From assembly GCA_025667525.1 (NCBI GenBank), contig CM046876.1, positions 572,133,469 through 572,197,468 on the forward strand: DNA of 64,000 nucleotides, in the 5' to 3' direction. The position numbers and the translations under genes are program-made. This DNA comes from Glebionis coronaria (Eukaryota; Streptophyta; Magnoliopsida; Asterales; Asteraceae). Below, one piece after another: positions 1-10,975 of this stretch (the stretch's first letter is position 1; every line of letters begins with the position of its first letter). The notes beneath the pieces were generated by a model. The model made no database searches and was not told the DNA's origin. It saw nothing but the letters and a program-made list of their open reading frames with translations.

Positions 1-384
1 CCTTTTACTCCTAGTCCTCATTTGGATGGGAGTACTCAACCTTAACCTCTACAAAGCATTCCCTTTGTCCTTGATCCTTTGGTTACCTCTCCTTTCACTC
101 CACCAAATTCTCCCATCTCACCCATATCACCCTTGGACACTATGCCTCCACCACCTCCTCCTCCCTCAAACACTAATGCTCCTATTTTGGGCATTCCTAT
201 TCCTCACTTCATGGGTGATCCTTACTTCTTTGGTTTCCTAGAAGCTCATGGTGCAAATTGCCCATGTTGTCTCTATAACAACTACATCATTCAAAACCTA
301 AAGTTGGAGATGCTTTGTCTTCATGGAAGGTTGCATGATTTCTTGCTTACCTTGTTCTCCATTCCTCCTCATCCTATGAGATGA
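1..384 (+). pseudogene. Remnant of an extra ORF of a SIRE-like Copia element (C-terminal module 1)
   Basis: Frame 1 reads a proline-rich stretch (SPISPISPLDT, then a run of prolines), followed by a short module with H-G-x2-C-x-C-C (residues around AHGANCPCC) and a leucine-rich tail ending at a TGA near 384. A stop at 43-45 interrupts the frame on its left side, so this is a decayed fragment. It lies upstream of a polypurine tract and LTR start (2374-2388), where SIRE-type Copia elements carry an additional ORF after pol. I do not recognise a named domain. A related module recurs at 1088-1653. That it belongs to the element is inferred from position and orientation. Confidence 0.4.
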
Positions 385-836
385 ATGATGGTTTTCAAAA
401 TAATATGCTTTTAAAGAAGGTCAAGCCAAAGAGGACTATGCATTCAAGACCTAGTTTTAGCTAACTTTGTATTAGTTAGTTGTTATTTCCTTTCTTGTAC
501 TTCCTTTCCTTTCCTTCATGAATTTCTCATGAGGATGATCTATGGATTTAGTTTTATGTGTTTTAACCTATATGGTCACATTAATCAACTTCAATTTATT
601 TAAAATTGAACCTAAATCTATCACAACCTCTAAAAACTTGACTTAAAATTGGATCAAAATGTTATCTAAATATTTTGTCACCCTTTGTCAAGACATTCTT
701 TATGAATGTGTTGCTTTTATGCAACCCTAGCATACTCTAGTGCTAAAAGAGGTAAAAATTCAAGATTTGCAAAATTTTGAAAAAGTCTTATTTATCTCAA
801 AAACTTTTGAAAATCATGGTCTGTGGTCCACTAGAC

Positions 837-901
837 GCGGCTCCGTAGCCACTAGGCGGCTCCATATCGATATGGAACCACGGGCTCCCTTAAGGAACCG
901 C
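837..901. repeat. Dyad box, copy 1 (four GGAACC-type boxes around CCATATCGATATGG)
   Basis: Two GCGGCTCC boxes (837, 856) are followed by two inverted GGAACC boxes (874, 893), about 19 bp apart, around a perfect 14-bp palindrome at 862-875. The same layout recurs at 2778-2844 inside the LTR of this element. A short ORF crosses the site but looks incidental. Confidence 0.6.
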
Positions 902-1087
902 GTACGGGAAAGAAACTTTTGGCTTATTTTTGGTCTTTCTTCTTTGACCATTGTCTTGGTTAAGATTCTTTGTTTACCCAATTTGGCTAAACATTCCCTA
1001 AAACCTTTTGTTTTCATTTCAAATCTTTGCCTTGTCTATTTTCTTTAAATTATTCTCTTTTGGGAGTTCTTCTCTTCATCCCTCATA

Positions 1088-1653
1088 ATGCCTAACTCTT
1101 CCATTCCCAACCTTGAAATTTATTTGTTACAATCTTCTCAACCTAAATCTTCTTCTTCTAAGCTTTCAAAGAAACCGAAAATCTCGGTTCGACCCATTTG
1201 GATCAAGAAGAACAAAATCCTCATGATTCATCTTCTCCCAAATCCTCTAAGAATTCTTCTTTCTCTCCGATCAAATATTGGAATGAGACTTACTCTATAA
1301 ATCCAATCACCGGAGAAAAGGAAATTCTTCCACCACCACCTAAGCCTTTCAACTCTCCGTAACTCAATGACCTATCTTCATTTCCTAATCTCACTAGGCA
1401 TTGTGAAAACATCTCTTATCCATTATCTCCCTCTCCACCAAACTCTCATTTTGATGGACCTCCCCCATCTAACGACTTTGTTTTGCATCATGGTTCCTCG
1501 TGTGCTTGTTATCGATTTCAACAAATTGAACTTGCTCATATCTATGACAAGCTAAATTTCCTTGAATTACTCCTCACTCGACCTCCTCTCAAAGTTTTCA
1601 TTCCCGTGAACAAAACTTCGAATGATGCTTCGTCGTCTTTCTTTTCCATCTAA
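1088..1653 (+). pseudogene. Remnant of an extra ORF of a SIRE-like Copia element (C-terminal module 2)
   Basis: An ATG at 1088 opens a serine/lysine-rich frame that shifts near 1195 into frame 1. Frame 1 then continues through acidic, serine-rich and proline-rich sequence, meets a TAA at 1360-1362, and stays open to a TAA at 1651-1653. The last part contains H-H-G-x2-C-x-C, a close parallel to the H-G-x2-C-x-C module at 1-384, again followed by a leucine-rich tail. With one frameshift and one internal stop it is a pseudogene. Function is unknown; the proline-rich linker plus a small Cys/His module is all that can be said. Confidence 0.45.
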
Positions 1654-2387
1654 GGCACATTTTATACTTTAGTTGTTTGAGTCAATAAAACTTAAGCAAT
1701 CTTGGAAGATTATTACTATTAGAGTAGTCTATGCTTTGTGGTTTATTTTCCATATTTTTTTGCTTTAAATATTCATATTGTGTGTATGAATGTTTCTCTT
1801 GTATGTTATTTCATATTTGTGTAATATGAATGTTATGTGTGTTATCTTTCCCGCTAATTCTTTTTCACACATTTGTTAAAGAGTTGATCATGGTTAAAAC
1901 TTTCAATTAATTATGGGTGATCCCATAAATTCTAAATTTTAACCCCTTGACATTTTAATCATCTTTGATTGGTTTGGACGTTTCTTTTCTTCCTTTATTC
2001 CACCAATTGAACTATGATGTTGTCAACACACACTCTTTGGACATACTTAGCAAATACTTGCTTCTAATTTGAGATTTCTTTTTCTTCTCCCTCTCAAGTT
2101 AGTTAGTAGGTAGTGCACATATATACATTGGTGTTTCTTTTCTTTCCTCTAACATTTGTGTAACATGTCACCTTAGCTCATTTACTTGGTGCCCCAAGCA
2201 AGGGGGACTAAGCACCAAGGAGGAGCTACTAGCAAAGTCTGGTTCTTTTCTTCTTCAAAGACTTGTGCTAACCTTTTTTCTTCGAGAAAGGGGGAGAAAT
2301 GATAGTGATAAACTCGTTAATAATTTGAATAACCTTTTATTTTACGTAAATGAGTTTATAGTTTGTCGTAATCAAAAAGGGGGAGAT
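1654..2387 (+). other. 3' untranslated region and polypurine tract of the SIRE-like element
   Basis: No ORF of note. The region is AT-rich with several purine runs (for example around 2205-2220 and 2288-2300) and ends in a polypurine tract, AAAAAGGGGGAGAT, at 2374-2387. It abuts TGTTAATGCA at 2388, the normal arrangement for plus-strand priming just before a 3' LTR. Confidence 0.7.
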
Positions 2388-2777
2388 TGTTAATGCAAAG
2401 CAATTCCTAAAAACATTGTTAGTATTAATTAATCTTTCTTAGTTTTGATCACGACAAATTACAAAGACATTTATTGTCAAACACAATCATAAAACGAATT
2501 ATCTAACAAACACTATCATCAAGGTAATAATCATTACACTAACATATCTTAATCATGCTTACTGATCATAAAAGTGATTAGCCTTAAAACTCACTTTTGT
2601 CAAATGTAACGAAAGATTTTTAATAAAATTTATTTTTAAGAAAATATTTTATTAAAATGAAAATGTAAATTTGAATATGGCATATTCCAAATGCCATAAG
2701 AATATCCTTTGAAGGTTTAAACAGCCTCAGATATTTCAAATTCACTAAAAGACAAAAAGGAGCAGAGTCTACACTCC

Positions 2778-2844
2778 GCGGTTCCTTAAGTGCCTATGCG
2801 GTTCTCTATCGATAAGGAACCGCCTGGGTAGCTAAGGAACCGCC
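2778..2844. repeat. Dyad box, copy 2 (inside the LTR)
   Basis: GCGGTTCC (2778) and GCGGTTCT (2798) are followed by two inverted GGAACCGCC boxes (2816, 2836). Spacings are 20, 18 and 20 bp, against 19, 18 and 19 in the copy at 837-901. The centre holds ATCGAT in both. Confidence 0.6.
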
Positions 2845-3129
2845 CCCAGCTAGCCGTTGGGATTGGTCTTCTATGAATAGCGGATCAAATCTGCATTTTC
2901 ATTAACCCTTTTTGGACATCTCTTTCAGCCTTCTTTCTCCTATCTAAGAGTCATTTGTAAATGATCACTTAATGTGTTAAGTATGTTTACTTATGATTAT
3001 CCTCTTGATCTCCTTCTTTACCTTGTCCAAAGAGAAGATCACTCACACACTTGTGATGTGATTAAAGATGAAGCCTTGATGAAGATCATCCTCTCCTAAA
3101 GATCTAGTCATGTTCATCATTTGTTTATT

Positions 3130-3720
3130 TGTGTCTTGTGTAGATCCAATGTATTTGTGAATACTTGGACTAGTTATGTTCATCCAAGCTATGTGTGAAT
3201 ACTTAGATTACAGTTGTGTAAATCCTTTGCATATGTGTATGCTTGGATTTGTGTTGTGTAGATCCAAGATACATGTGTATACTTGGATAAGTTTATTTGA
3301 GTTGTAATAAGTTGTGTTAGTTCTCACTAAACTATAAAGTGATGTGGTTGTGTCTTGTGAGTTCTCATTAAACTATAAAGTGATGTTTAGTTGTGTTGTG
3401 TGAAGTTCTCACTTAGCTTCAAAGTGAAGAGTCGTGAAGATTGGTTCTAGATTTGGATTAGAACTCGACATCTAGCCTTATGTCAGAAAATGGTGAATTA
3501 GACAACGTTGTGAAGGTTGGTTCTAGCTTTGGATTAGAACTCGACATCTAGCCTTGTGTCATAAAATGATGAAGTGGGCGACGTTGTGTAGATTGGTCCT
3601 ATCTAAGATTAGATCTCGACATTTAGCTTAGTGTCGGAAAATAATGTAAGTGACGTTGTAGATTAGGTCTCGACATTTAGCTTAATGTCAGAAAATAATG
3701 TAAGCGACGTTGTAAGGTTT
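3130..3720 (+). repeat. Three successive tandem-repeat arrays in the SIRE-like LTR
   Basis: Array 1 (about 3130-3300) has four units of roughly 45 bp around GATCCAA-n-GTGTATACTTGGA. Array 2 (about 3310-3430) has three units around TTCTCACTAAACTATAAAGTG. Array 3 (about 3436-3720) has four units of roughly 70-85 bp around CTCGACATCTAGCCTTATGTC followed by GACGTTGT. Unit borders were judged by eye. Confidence 0.6.
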
Positions 3721-3735
3721 TATCCGCCAAGAAGG

Positions 3736-4168
3736 TGTTGGGTCTATTATGAGTTGATGTGACAAAACTATAATATATTGACTAAATCTAGCATATGGTG
3801 AAACTACAAGCTGGTGGAAAAACTTGTAGAAGATATTAAATTAAAAGATTTAGTTTTTTATTTGATTTTATCTCTTGTAAAATCCCTGGTATCCTTATGT
3901 TATAAAAGGAACCATAAGGGACGTAGGTTTTCATTCATTCCTACTATCAAAATGTAACCTACAGCAAAGTGTGTGTTCTAGATGTGTGTTTACTGTGAAC
4001 ACGCCTAGGTTATTTGTGTTTGATTAATACAAGTAACATTGGGAGAAATTCATCTTGTTCGTATAACACCTTGTTTAACATGTTTTCGTTCTATTCCGCC
4101 TTGATTCAATCAAGTGAATGTAACATGTTCCTAGCAGCCTAAAGATCTCGGAATTCTAGGATTCCACA
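3736..4168 (+). repeat. E1 5' LTR
   Basis: 433 bp, TG...CA. A TATAAAAG promoter element lies at 3901-3908. It is matched along its length by 29797-30230. Confidence 0.9.
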
Positions 4169-4170
4169 AT

Positions 4171-4183
4171 TGGTATCAGAGCC
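4171..4183 (+). promoter_or_regulatory. E1 primer-binding site (initiator tRNA-Met type)
   Basis: TGGTATCAGAGCC starts two bases after the 5' LTR, the usual Copia primer site complementary to the 3' end of initiator tRNA-Met. Confidence 0.85.
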
Positions 4184-5444
4184 TCGTGGCTCTCGATGCT
4201 AGGATCAACAAGGTGTTCGTGTTGTCTTGTAAAGAAGAAAAATTCGTGTAGGGTTTTTCTGGGCAGTTTTGTGTGCGCAACAGTATTCAAAAGGGTATAT
4301 CTCCTTCGTTAACCATTGGATCGTTGTGAAATTCGAGCTATAGGTTCTTGACACATGTGTCTAGGATCTCACTGTAGGGATCTTCGATATGAGATTTTAT
4401 GAAAGAGATATAGGCAGTCGATGTTGGCTGCAGAGGTGATTTTTCTATTTTCTATTTTTGATATTCAATTAAAATCTTGGGTTTCTTCTAAACCCTAGAT
4501 CATTATAAACAGAAAAGATAGTGTTCAAGAGAGGCTTCAACAGCAGGATCTTATGAATCATTAAAGTATCAGGATTGAATGTTGCTATACGTTTATGATT
4601 GTCACTATTTGAAGTCACGTTAATAGGCAGCAGGTCTTGTAATGAAACACAGCAAGAAAAGGTTTTGAACAAACCCTAAATCGAGTTATTAATAGAAAAG
4701 AAGAAGGTTTATGGCTGCTATGATTGTTGTCTTAAGGTTTTCACAAACCTTAGATTCATAATACTAAGAGGTAGCAGCAGGTGGACGTTTATAGCAAAAG
4801 CAAAGAGTGTGCTAAATAACCCAAGGTTATCACATGTGGTATATCAAACAAAGGTACTTTTTGGTCTTTACAATGCATTCGTTTGTATATCATTATACAT
4901 TACCGTTGTTCCCACAACATTTACAACAATATGCATGAAAAGATGAGAGGGTACTACATGTGCTATTGGTCATGAACCCACGTGATAAACTAATCATTGG
5001 AAACAAAGAGGTAAAAAGAGAAATATTCAGTTTCCTTGTTTAGTGTGATTGTCTTGGAAGTAGTTCTTGATGCCTGATCTCTAGGAATTTCTTGGTAAAG
5101 TCAATATGTTTGTCAAATATTAATCGTTCCATCCCTGGTTTCTTGATGTGATCTACATGGGTTTCTAATGGGCTGCACATATGGAATAGATTTTTCTGTT
5201 TCATGGCATTATTTCATACGTGATATAAGGAGATGTGTACAGAATCATGGGATTTACTCTATTTTTAGATGTGATAAGAATAAGAGAAAATGGGACGTGA
5301 TATGTGAGCTAAAAATAAGGGAATTTGCAACGTATGGTTGCAAGCTGGCATGGAAGAATCCCTTAAACTTAGGGGTAGAAAATGTGTGACAATAAAACAC
5401 GTTTGGAATATATTCCTTATTATTCTTACCAAGACATGGGATAC
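4184..5444 (+). other. E1 internal region, first part (non-coding)
   Basis: No ORF longer than about 75 codons and no recognisable gag or pol motif. It reads as untranslated leader of the non-autonomous element, up to the solo LTR insertion. Confidence 0.6.
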
Positions 5445-8073
5445 TGTGATAACCCGAAACCGAGGTCATTGCATAATCTTATTTTACGACTATTTTTGAA
5501 ATTTTTGGATGAGTTTGAACGATATTTATTTTTGGAGGTTTAAGTTTAAGCTGATGTTGGAAGGCTTATACTTAGTATTTAATAAGTATAAGGAGTATTA
5601 GCAAGCGTGATGTCGATGGATGCCAAATATTTTACGTTTTATTATCGGTTGTTCGACGTTTGTCATTTTTGATGTTTTCTTTTAAATGACGTGTTAAGTC
5701 GAGTCGGGAGTCGATATTATTATATTTGAGGTATGTTTTAAATTTTTAAAAGTATCTTTATGAAACCCGAGCCACGTAAATATTTTCAAAATTGACTAAT
5801 AGTTATTTCCCGCTTTTTAGCTAACTATTTTCATTTTGAGCCATAACTATTGTAAATTTACAACATTGGTCCCTCAACCACTATATATAAACTAAAAATT
5901 TTCTCATAACACACATAGTTCACACACACAAAAATATTTTTCTCTCTCTTTCTTTTTCTATGCTTAGCCGTGACCCCCCCTTCACCCCATAACACACATT
6001 CAATCAATTTTTACTCAATTTCTACAATGATCTAAGCAAAAACAACACAAGTCACATCTCTAATTTTGTAAGGAGATAATTTTGGTATAAAATTTATGTA
6101 CATGCAAGAAGTTTTATTTTTTTCAAGTTGGTAGGTCGGAATTATGCTCATGCATGTCATTTTTGGGATGATCAATGATGTTCTTGCTAAATGTTTTGTT
6201 AAAAACATGATTTTGATTTAAAGGTTTTGATTTTTATGATGATTCTAGTGTTATAATTGATATATGTTAGTGTTAGGGTTATGGGATGATCATATCTATG
6301 ATTCGTTTTGGCTAAAAATATGATTTTATACAAGTTTTTGAAAGGTATTTTACAACAGTAGGTAAACTGTAATTTTGAGAATTTTATATTGTGATAATGG
6401 TTTAACTAATAGCCTAGGGTTGTAGAGTATTCGATTAGCTTCGATTTGATATAAAGTAGATCTTCTAGCTCTAAACGAGCGCGAAGTTATGATGTTTTGA
6501 TTATTCGTGTACAGGGAGACGAGTATCGGCACTACATATAGTTGTTGTCGATATTTGGATCGAATCTCAGGGACTATAAATTGAAGTTTTGAAATGATTC
6601 ACATACTGATAATGAAGTGTAAACCCTAGAGGGTGAGTTTATTTTAAAACCCAGTGTCGGCTTTGTAAATGGAGTCTTTTATAGAAGTTAAAACGGTTGT
6701 AAGAATTATTAACGTAAATCTGTCCGGATTTTGTAGTTTGAAGATGAGTCAGGTAAAGGACTTTAAAAGTAATTTCATTTGATAAACTTGTTGGATGACT
6801 TTCTATATATAGTAAGTTAGTTTCTCGAGTCGTTTCATAAACGTTTCACAAGTCTAAAAGGGGTAAATAAGCTAGTACATGTAGTATGTGCCGGCGGATT
6901 TTGTTGAAAGTGTAGAATGGTAAAGTAAATATATAGAAGAGTGTAATAGAGTTATTTGTATCGTTTTCTCTTGATTTTATCGTGATTTTATGAGTTTGAG
7001 TTTGATATTGTTATGTATGATTTATTTCTCGAGTCATTATTAATGAACGCGCCTTATTTGATAGGTAGCAGTTCTCGTGTTTGAAAGGCATCCTCTATCA
7101 TCGACGATCATCTCGCTAGATCTCTTATACTAAGGTGAGTCTGTAGCCTCGCTTTTTATGCTAGCTACTAAATGTTTTATTACCCGCGAGGGGGATACAT
7201 GCTATTTGAAAATAAATGAACACAAGTCATGAGTAATTGTTGGAACCGAATGTTGCCAAAGTTGTTTACATTGTATTGAGTACCTTGTTGCTAAAGACCC
7301 TAAATTCATGAGCCGTTAACTATATACTGACTTGATGTTGTGAGTCGAGAATAGCCGCTTATTCTAATGATAGTACTATTGGGTTGACCACCTTATCTGA
7401 GACCAGGGCATTACGCTGAGTAACCTCTGGGAAGGATAATTTACGGGAATAAGAATGTGGTATTCTAGCAACTAATACCCTAGAGGGGCAATGGTTTTAT
7501 TCTAGTCATGCTGGCATTTGGCGTGGGTGACTACTTGGTTAAGGGGTCGGTGTCATGAGCTTAAATACAATGTTTTGCCTTGAATATAGATTGTGTATAC
7601 GCCAATTCTATAAATGATTATGATTGATTTTCTTCTTGTGTTCAAATGTGATTTGATAAACCTATAGACTCGCTCAAAATTATTGTTGACTCGTTTTAGC
7701 ATTTGTTTCAGGTAATAGGAAGTGATGGGAGGCGGAGCTTTGCTGTGGAGGTTGTGGTCTGGCTTTTGGAAGAATGTTGGTCTAAAAACTATTTCTATCC
7801 TTTTACTGTTGAACAATTTGTTGTATGTTTGTGTACTGTACTAAATTTGTTGGTTTGTTGGTCCAGATCCATGGGGACTAAACGCTTTACTCTGGTGTCG
7901 TTTTAGTACATTATGGGATGAAATTATGTTTTAGACCTATTATAAAAATCTTGTCTATATTTTATGTGTAAACGTCTCTCTTTTGAGTCGTTCAATATAC
8001 CTTGTGTGATGATGCTTGTGTCTAGCACCCAATTGTGTATTTCCGTTGCGCAATGTAAATTGGGGATGTTAGA
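5445..8073 (+). repeat. Solo LTR of a Ty3/gypsy (Tekay-like) element
   Basis: The 2629-bp segment starts TGTGATAACC and matches, in opposite orientation, the Gypsy B LTR at 33162-35786 along its length. Shared landmarks include the 5' end, the CCCGCGAGGGGGATA block near 7180 and the GCGCAATGT end. It is flanked on both sides by GATAC (5440-5444 and 8074-8078), a perfect 5-bp target duplication. No internal region accompanies it, so it is a solo LTR, presumably from recombination between two LTRs. The last base pair is GA instead of the expected CA. Short ORFs inside are incidental. Confidence 0.85.
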
Positions 8074-8078
8074 GATAC

Positions 8079-8512
8079 AGGCGTGGGTACTTCCAAGATG
8101 CATGATATTTTTATTGTTGCTAAAATCTTGGAGTTGCATTATGTGATTTGACTTATCACGTGGGAGTTTTATGTGGTAAGAAATTATGAAAGACACGTCA
8201 CTGTTAGAAGATGGTTAGCCGCTTACGTTTGTTATTGAGACGCTGACATATATTATTCAAACGCTGACAGAAATTGTAGTGTTGTCCGAGATATAATTTT
8301 TCATCCACTGACAAGTGTTGTCCGATATTGGACAACACACACTGATGAATCTCGGATAAAGAAGGTTATTGGATGACAAAGGAAATACTGTTGTTTGAAT
8401 AATTGATTAGGTTTTGGCACATAAAACGAGGAGGTTACACACACAGGTACATGGGATCTCTGTTATTATTCAGAATATCATTATGATATTTATGGCTCGG
8501 ATATTTTTATTA
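8079..8512 (+). other. E1 internal region, second part (non-coding)
   Basis: Non-coding stretch between the solo LTR and TR-GAG. It includes repeats of ACGCTGACA-like text near 8230-8270 and GTTGTCCGA near 8283-8320. No gene seen. Confidence 0.5.
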
Positions 8513-8517
8513 GAAGA

Positions 8518-8841
8518 TGTTAGAAATACATTTTTACGTATTTATGAAGGATCGGTCGCTCCAACGATAATTATGTAATGGGCTCGTGATCTATTTACTT
8601 TATGTATAGTCCATATAGCCCACATGTAGGGTGGGCTATATATATCCCCTCCTAGCATGTTAGGAGGGGTTGTTGATTGTCATTTCACACTTAATCATTA
8701 TTCCATTTTCCCTTTTCTCTCCTTTCTCTCTCTACTCCCTCATCTCATTCCTTCATCTTCTTCTTTATTTATCAATCAATCAACCATATTAATCCATCAA
8801 ATCCATCATATAGAATAGACCAATGATCACATAGACCTTCA
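8518..8841 (+). repeat. TR-GAG 5' LTR
   Basis: A TATATATA box lies at about 8637-8645, followed at once by a perfect 9-bp-arm hairpin (CCCCTCCTA 8646-8654, TAGGAGGGG 8661-8669). A pyrimidine-rich leader with TCTCTC runs follows. Preceded by TSD GAAGA (8513-8517). Confidence 0.92.
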
Positions 8842-8843
8842 AT

Positions 8844-8857
8844 TGGTATCAAGAGCC
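8844..8857 (+). promoter_or_regulatory. TR-GAG primer-binding site
   Basis: TGGTATCAAGAGCC starts two bases after the LTR. It is a tRNA-Met-type site with one extra A relative to the usual TGGTATCAGAGC. Confidence 0.75.
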
Positions 8858-9404
8858 ATGGTTAGTTTGTTTTATTCTTGTTTTATTTCTTTTTGATTTT
8901 GGTGGGTTTTGATTTAATCATGCTTAAATTTTAAAAAGTTTGTATCTTTTATAAAAAAGTTTGTGTTTTTATGTGTTAAATCATGTCAAATCTTTAGATT
9001 TACTTATTTTAGATAAAAATCAAAATTTTTTTTGTTAATCATCAATTTTTATAAAAAGTTTGTATTTTTTTTTCTTTTTCTTGTTTTTTAATCTACCAAT
9101 TTTATCAATTTCTAAATTTTTTATCAATTTTTAGTTTGTATTTTTTTTATGTTTTATTTTATTTTTATCAGTTTTTGTTAAATTTTTTCTTGATCTGGGC
9201 TTGTGTCAAGTTTTTGTCCAACAGTCTTTCTTTATATTTTTTTTATTATTTTAATTTTATTTTTAGTATCATTTTTTAACAGTTTTCTATCTGGGTTTCT
9301 GTCAACTTTTGGTCTTCTGTCCATTTGTCCACGTATCTCAGTCCCAACAAAACTGTCAAAACTGATACTAAAGTTCCAACAAAACTGTCCAAATTTGTCC
9401 AACA
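8858..9404 (+). other. TR-GAG leader, AT-rich part
   Basis: Strongly T-rich and A-rich untranslated leader with many homopolymer runs. No gene seen. Confidence 0.5.
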
Positions 9405-9835
9405 ATACTGATACAAAAGTTCCGTTTCAAATTCACAAGTTCCGTATCAAATTCACAAGTTCCGGGTCAAATTCACAAGTTCCGGGTGAAAATTTTTTCG
9501 GGTGCTCACAAAGTTCCGAACGAAACAAGTTCCGAACGAAACAAGTTCCGAACGAAACAAGTTCCGAACGAAACAAGTTCCGAACGAACAAGTTCCGAAC
9601 GAACAAGTTCCGAACGAACAAGTTCCGAACGAACAAGTTCCGAACGAACAAGTTCCGAACGAACAAGTTCCGAACGAACAAGTTCCGAACGAAACAAGTT
9701 CCGAACGAAACAAGTTCCGAACGAACAAGTTCCGAACGAACAAGTTCCGAACGAACAAGTTCCGAACGAACAAGTTCCGAACGAACAAGTTCCGAACGAA
9801 CAAGTTCCGAACGAAACAAGTTCCGATTCGGAACT
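9405..9835 (+). repeat. Minisatellite in the TR-GAG leader (15-bp unit CAAGTTCCGAACGAA)
   Basis: Four degenerate units of about 22 bp (ATTCACAAGTTCCG, 9430-9490) lead into some 20 copies of a 15/16-bp unit from about 9520. The unit contains the imperfect palindrome GTTC-C-GAAC. Because 15 is a multiple of three and the unit lacks stops, long ORFs appear in several frames on both strands. I regard these as artefacts. Confidence 0.9.
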
Positions 9836-10393
9836 CTTCCGAACGAAGCAACCATTTCAAACATAACAGTCTAATTTTCGACTTTTCTTACACCACTCAC
9901 TCAACACTCACACAAACACCCTCGTTTACTGACCCTCGACTGACTCACTCACCCTTACCTCGACAAAACAGACCCAACACTCGACTCTACACCATCATTC
10001 TCAACTCAAAGACCATACTCTCGACTGACCCTCGACTGCCACATAACACTCCCTCGACACACACTGTTTTGGTTTATCAAACACACAAACTGAGGACTCC
10101 ACAACACACAAACACACAAACTGACAACTAAACTCAGTCTCGAAAACTCTTTCTCCCCCTCGCAGACCTCACTGACATCAACCTCATTTGACTCAATTCC
10201 ATTCTCGAAAAACCAAACACCCAAATCTCTCGAACACAAACACTCGATTCTCGACTCACTCAATCATCTCACGACCACCAGACTCGACTTCCTTCTGAAA
10301 ACGAAAACACCCTCCCCTCAATTTCAACACCCTCGAAACCCTCCACTGCCAAACAAAATCCTTTTTTTAAAAAAAAAAACTCTGTTAACCCAA
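9836..10393 (+). other. TR-GAG leader up to the Copia-1 insertion
   Basis: Cytosine-rich, CACTCGACTC-like low-complexity leader with many CTCGA repeats and an A run near 10370. No gene seen. It ends in CCCAC (10394-10398), the target duplication of Copia-1. Confidence 0.5.
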
Positions 10394-10398
10394 CCCAC

Positions 10399-10923
10399 TG
10401 TTGATCCCAAACTTAGATCGATTAAGCTTTGTGTATACGAGATTAGATCAAGTACTACATGTAGAGAAACCTTTGCTTATGAATAAAGTAACAAAGTGTT
10501 ATGCGGAATTAACACTTGATCTAAAACACAATGATGTTAAACAAACTTTCACTTGTATTAGAATAATCGTACTTGGTTACAATGAAAGGGTTTAACAATC
10601 GAAAACTTATGAAAACTGATATTGAACATTAACCTAAAAGATCTTCTTTTATAGAACAAGAAGTCTTGTACAATAAGCTACGAATCAACTATTCTAGGTA
10701 AAGATAAACATAGAAAATACATTGTCGTTTCTATCCTTACTAGAAGTATTCTAGAATATAATAAACGTGTATCTCACATCTTCCATCAGTGCTTGTCTTC
10801 AATCTGTCAACGCTTGACTTTAACTTGTCAACGCTTATGCTGTCAGCGCTCACTTTGCTCTTGTCAACGCTTAAGTTGTTCTTGTCAGCGTTCAAGTGTT
10901 CTGGCCTAGATTTATTCCCAACA
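10399..10923 (-). repeat. Copia-1 3' LTR
   Basis: TG...CA, 525 bp. TATA box as CTTTTATA at 10646-10653 on the plus strand. Five TGTCARCG motifs lie at about 10806-10890. Confidence 0.93.
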
Positions 10924-10939
10924 ATCCTCCCCTAAACTT
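10924..10939 (-). promoter_or_regulatory. Copia-1 polypurine tract
   Basis: Read on the minus strand, AAGTTTAGGGGAGGAT directly precedes the TG of the 3' LTR; the same tract precedes the Copia-2 3' LTR. Confidence 0.85.
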
Positions 10940-10975
10940 GATATCCACTCTTATGATCAAGTTTCTAAATAAACA

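Larger units (their letters stand above)
2388..3735 (+). repeat. 3' LTR of the SIRE-like Copia element, left part (interrupted at 3736)
   Basis: The LTR starts with TG directly after the polypurine tract. It contains a dyad box (2778-2844) and tandem arrays (3130-3720), and is interrupted at 3736 by E1. The continuation is probably 30231 to about 30428, which has a CTATAAATCTT TATA-like site near 30323. The complete LTR would be about 1.5 kb, within the usual SIRE range. Confidence 0.65.

Noticed and set aside
740..1048. 102-codon ORF over the first dyad box
   Set aside because: No protein motif, and it runs across palindromic DNA; the overlapping minus-strand ORF is equally open.
9203..10131. 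Long ORFs of up to 223 codons in several frames on both strands
   Set aside because: They come from a 15-bp stop-free repeat, which opens multiple frames at once; the translations are pure KFRTN/QVPNE/SSERT repeats.
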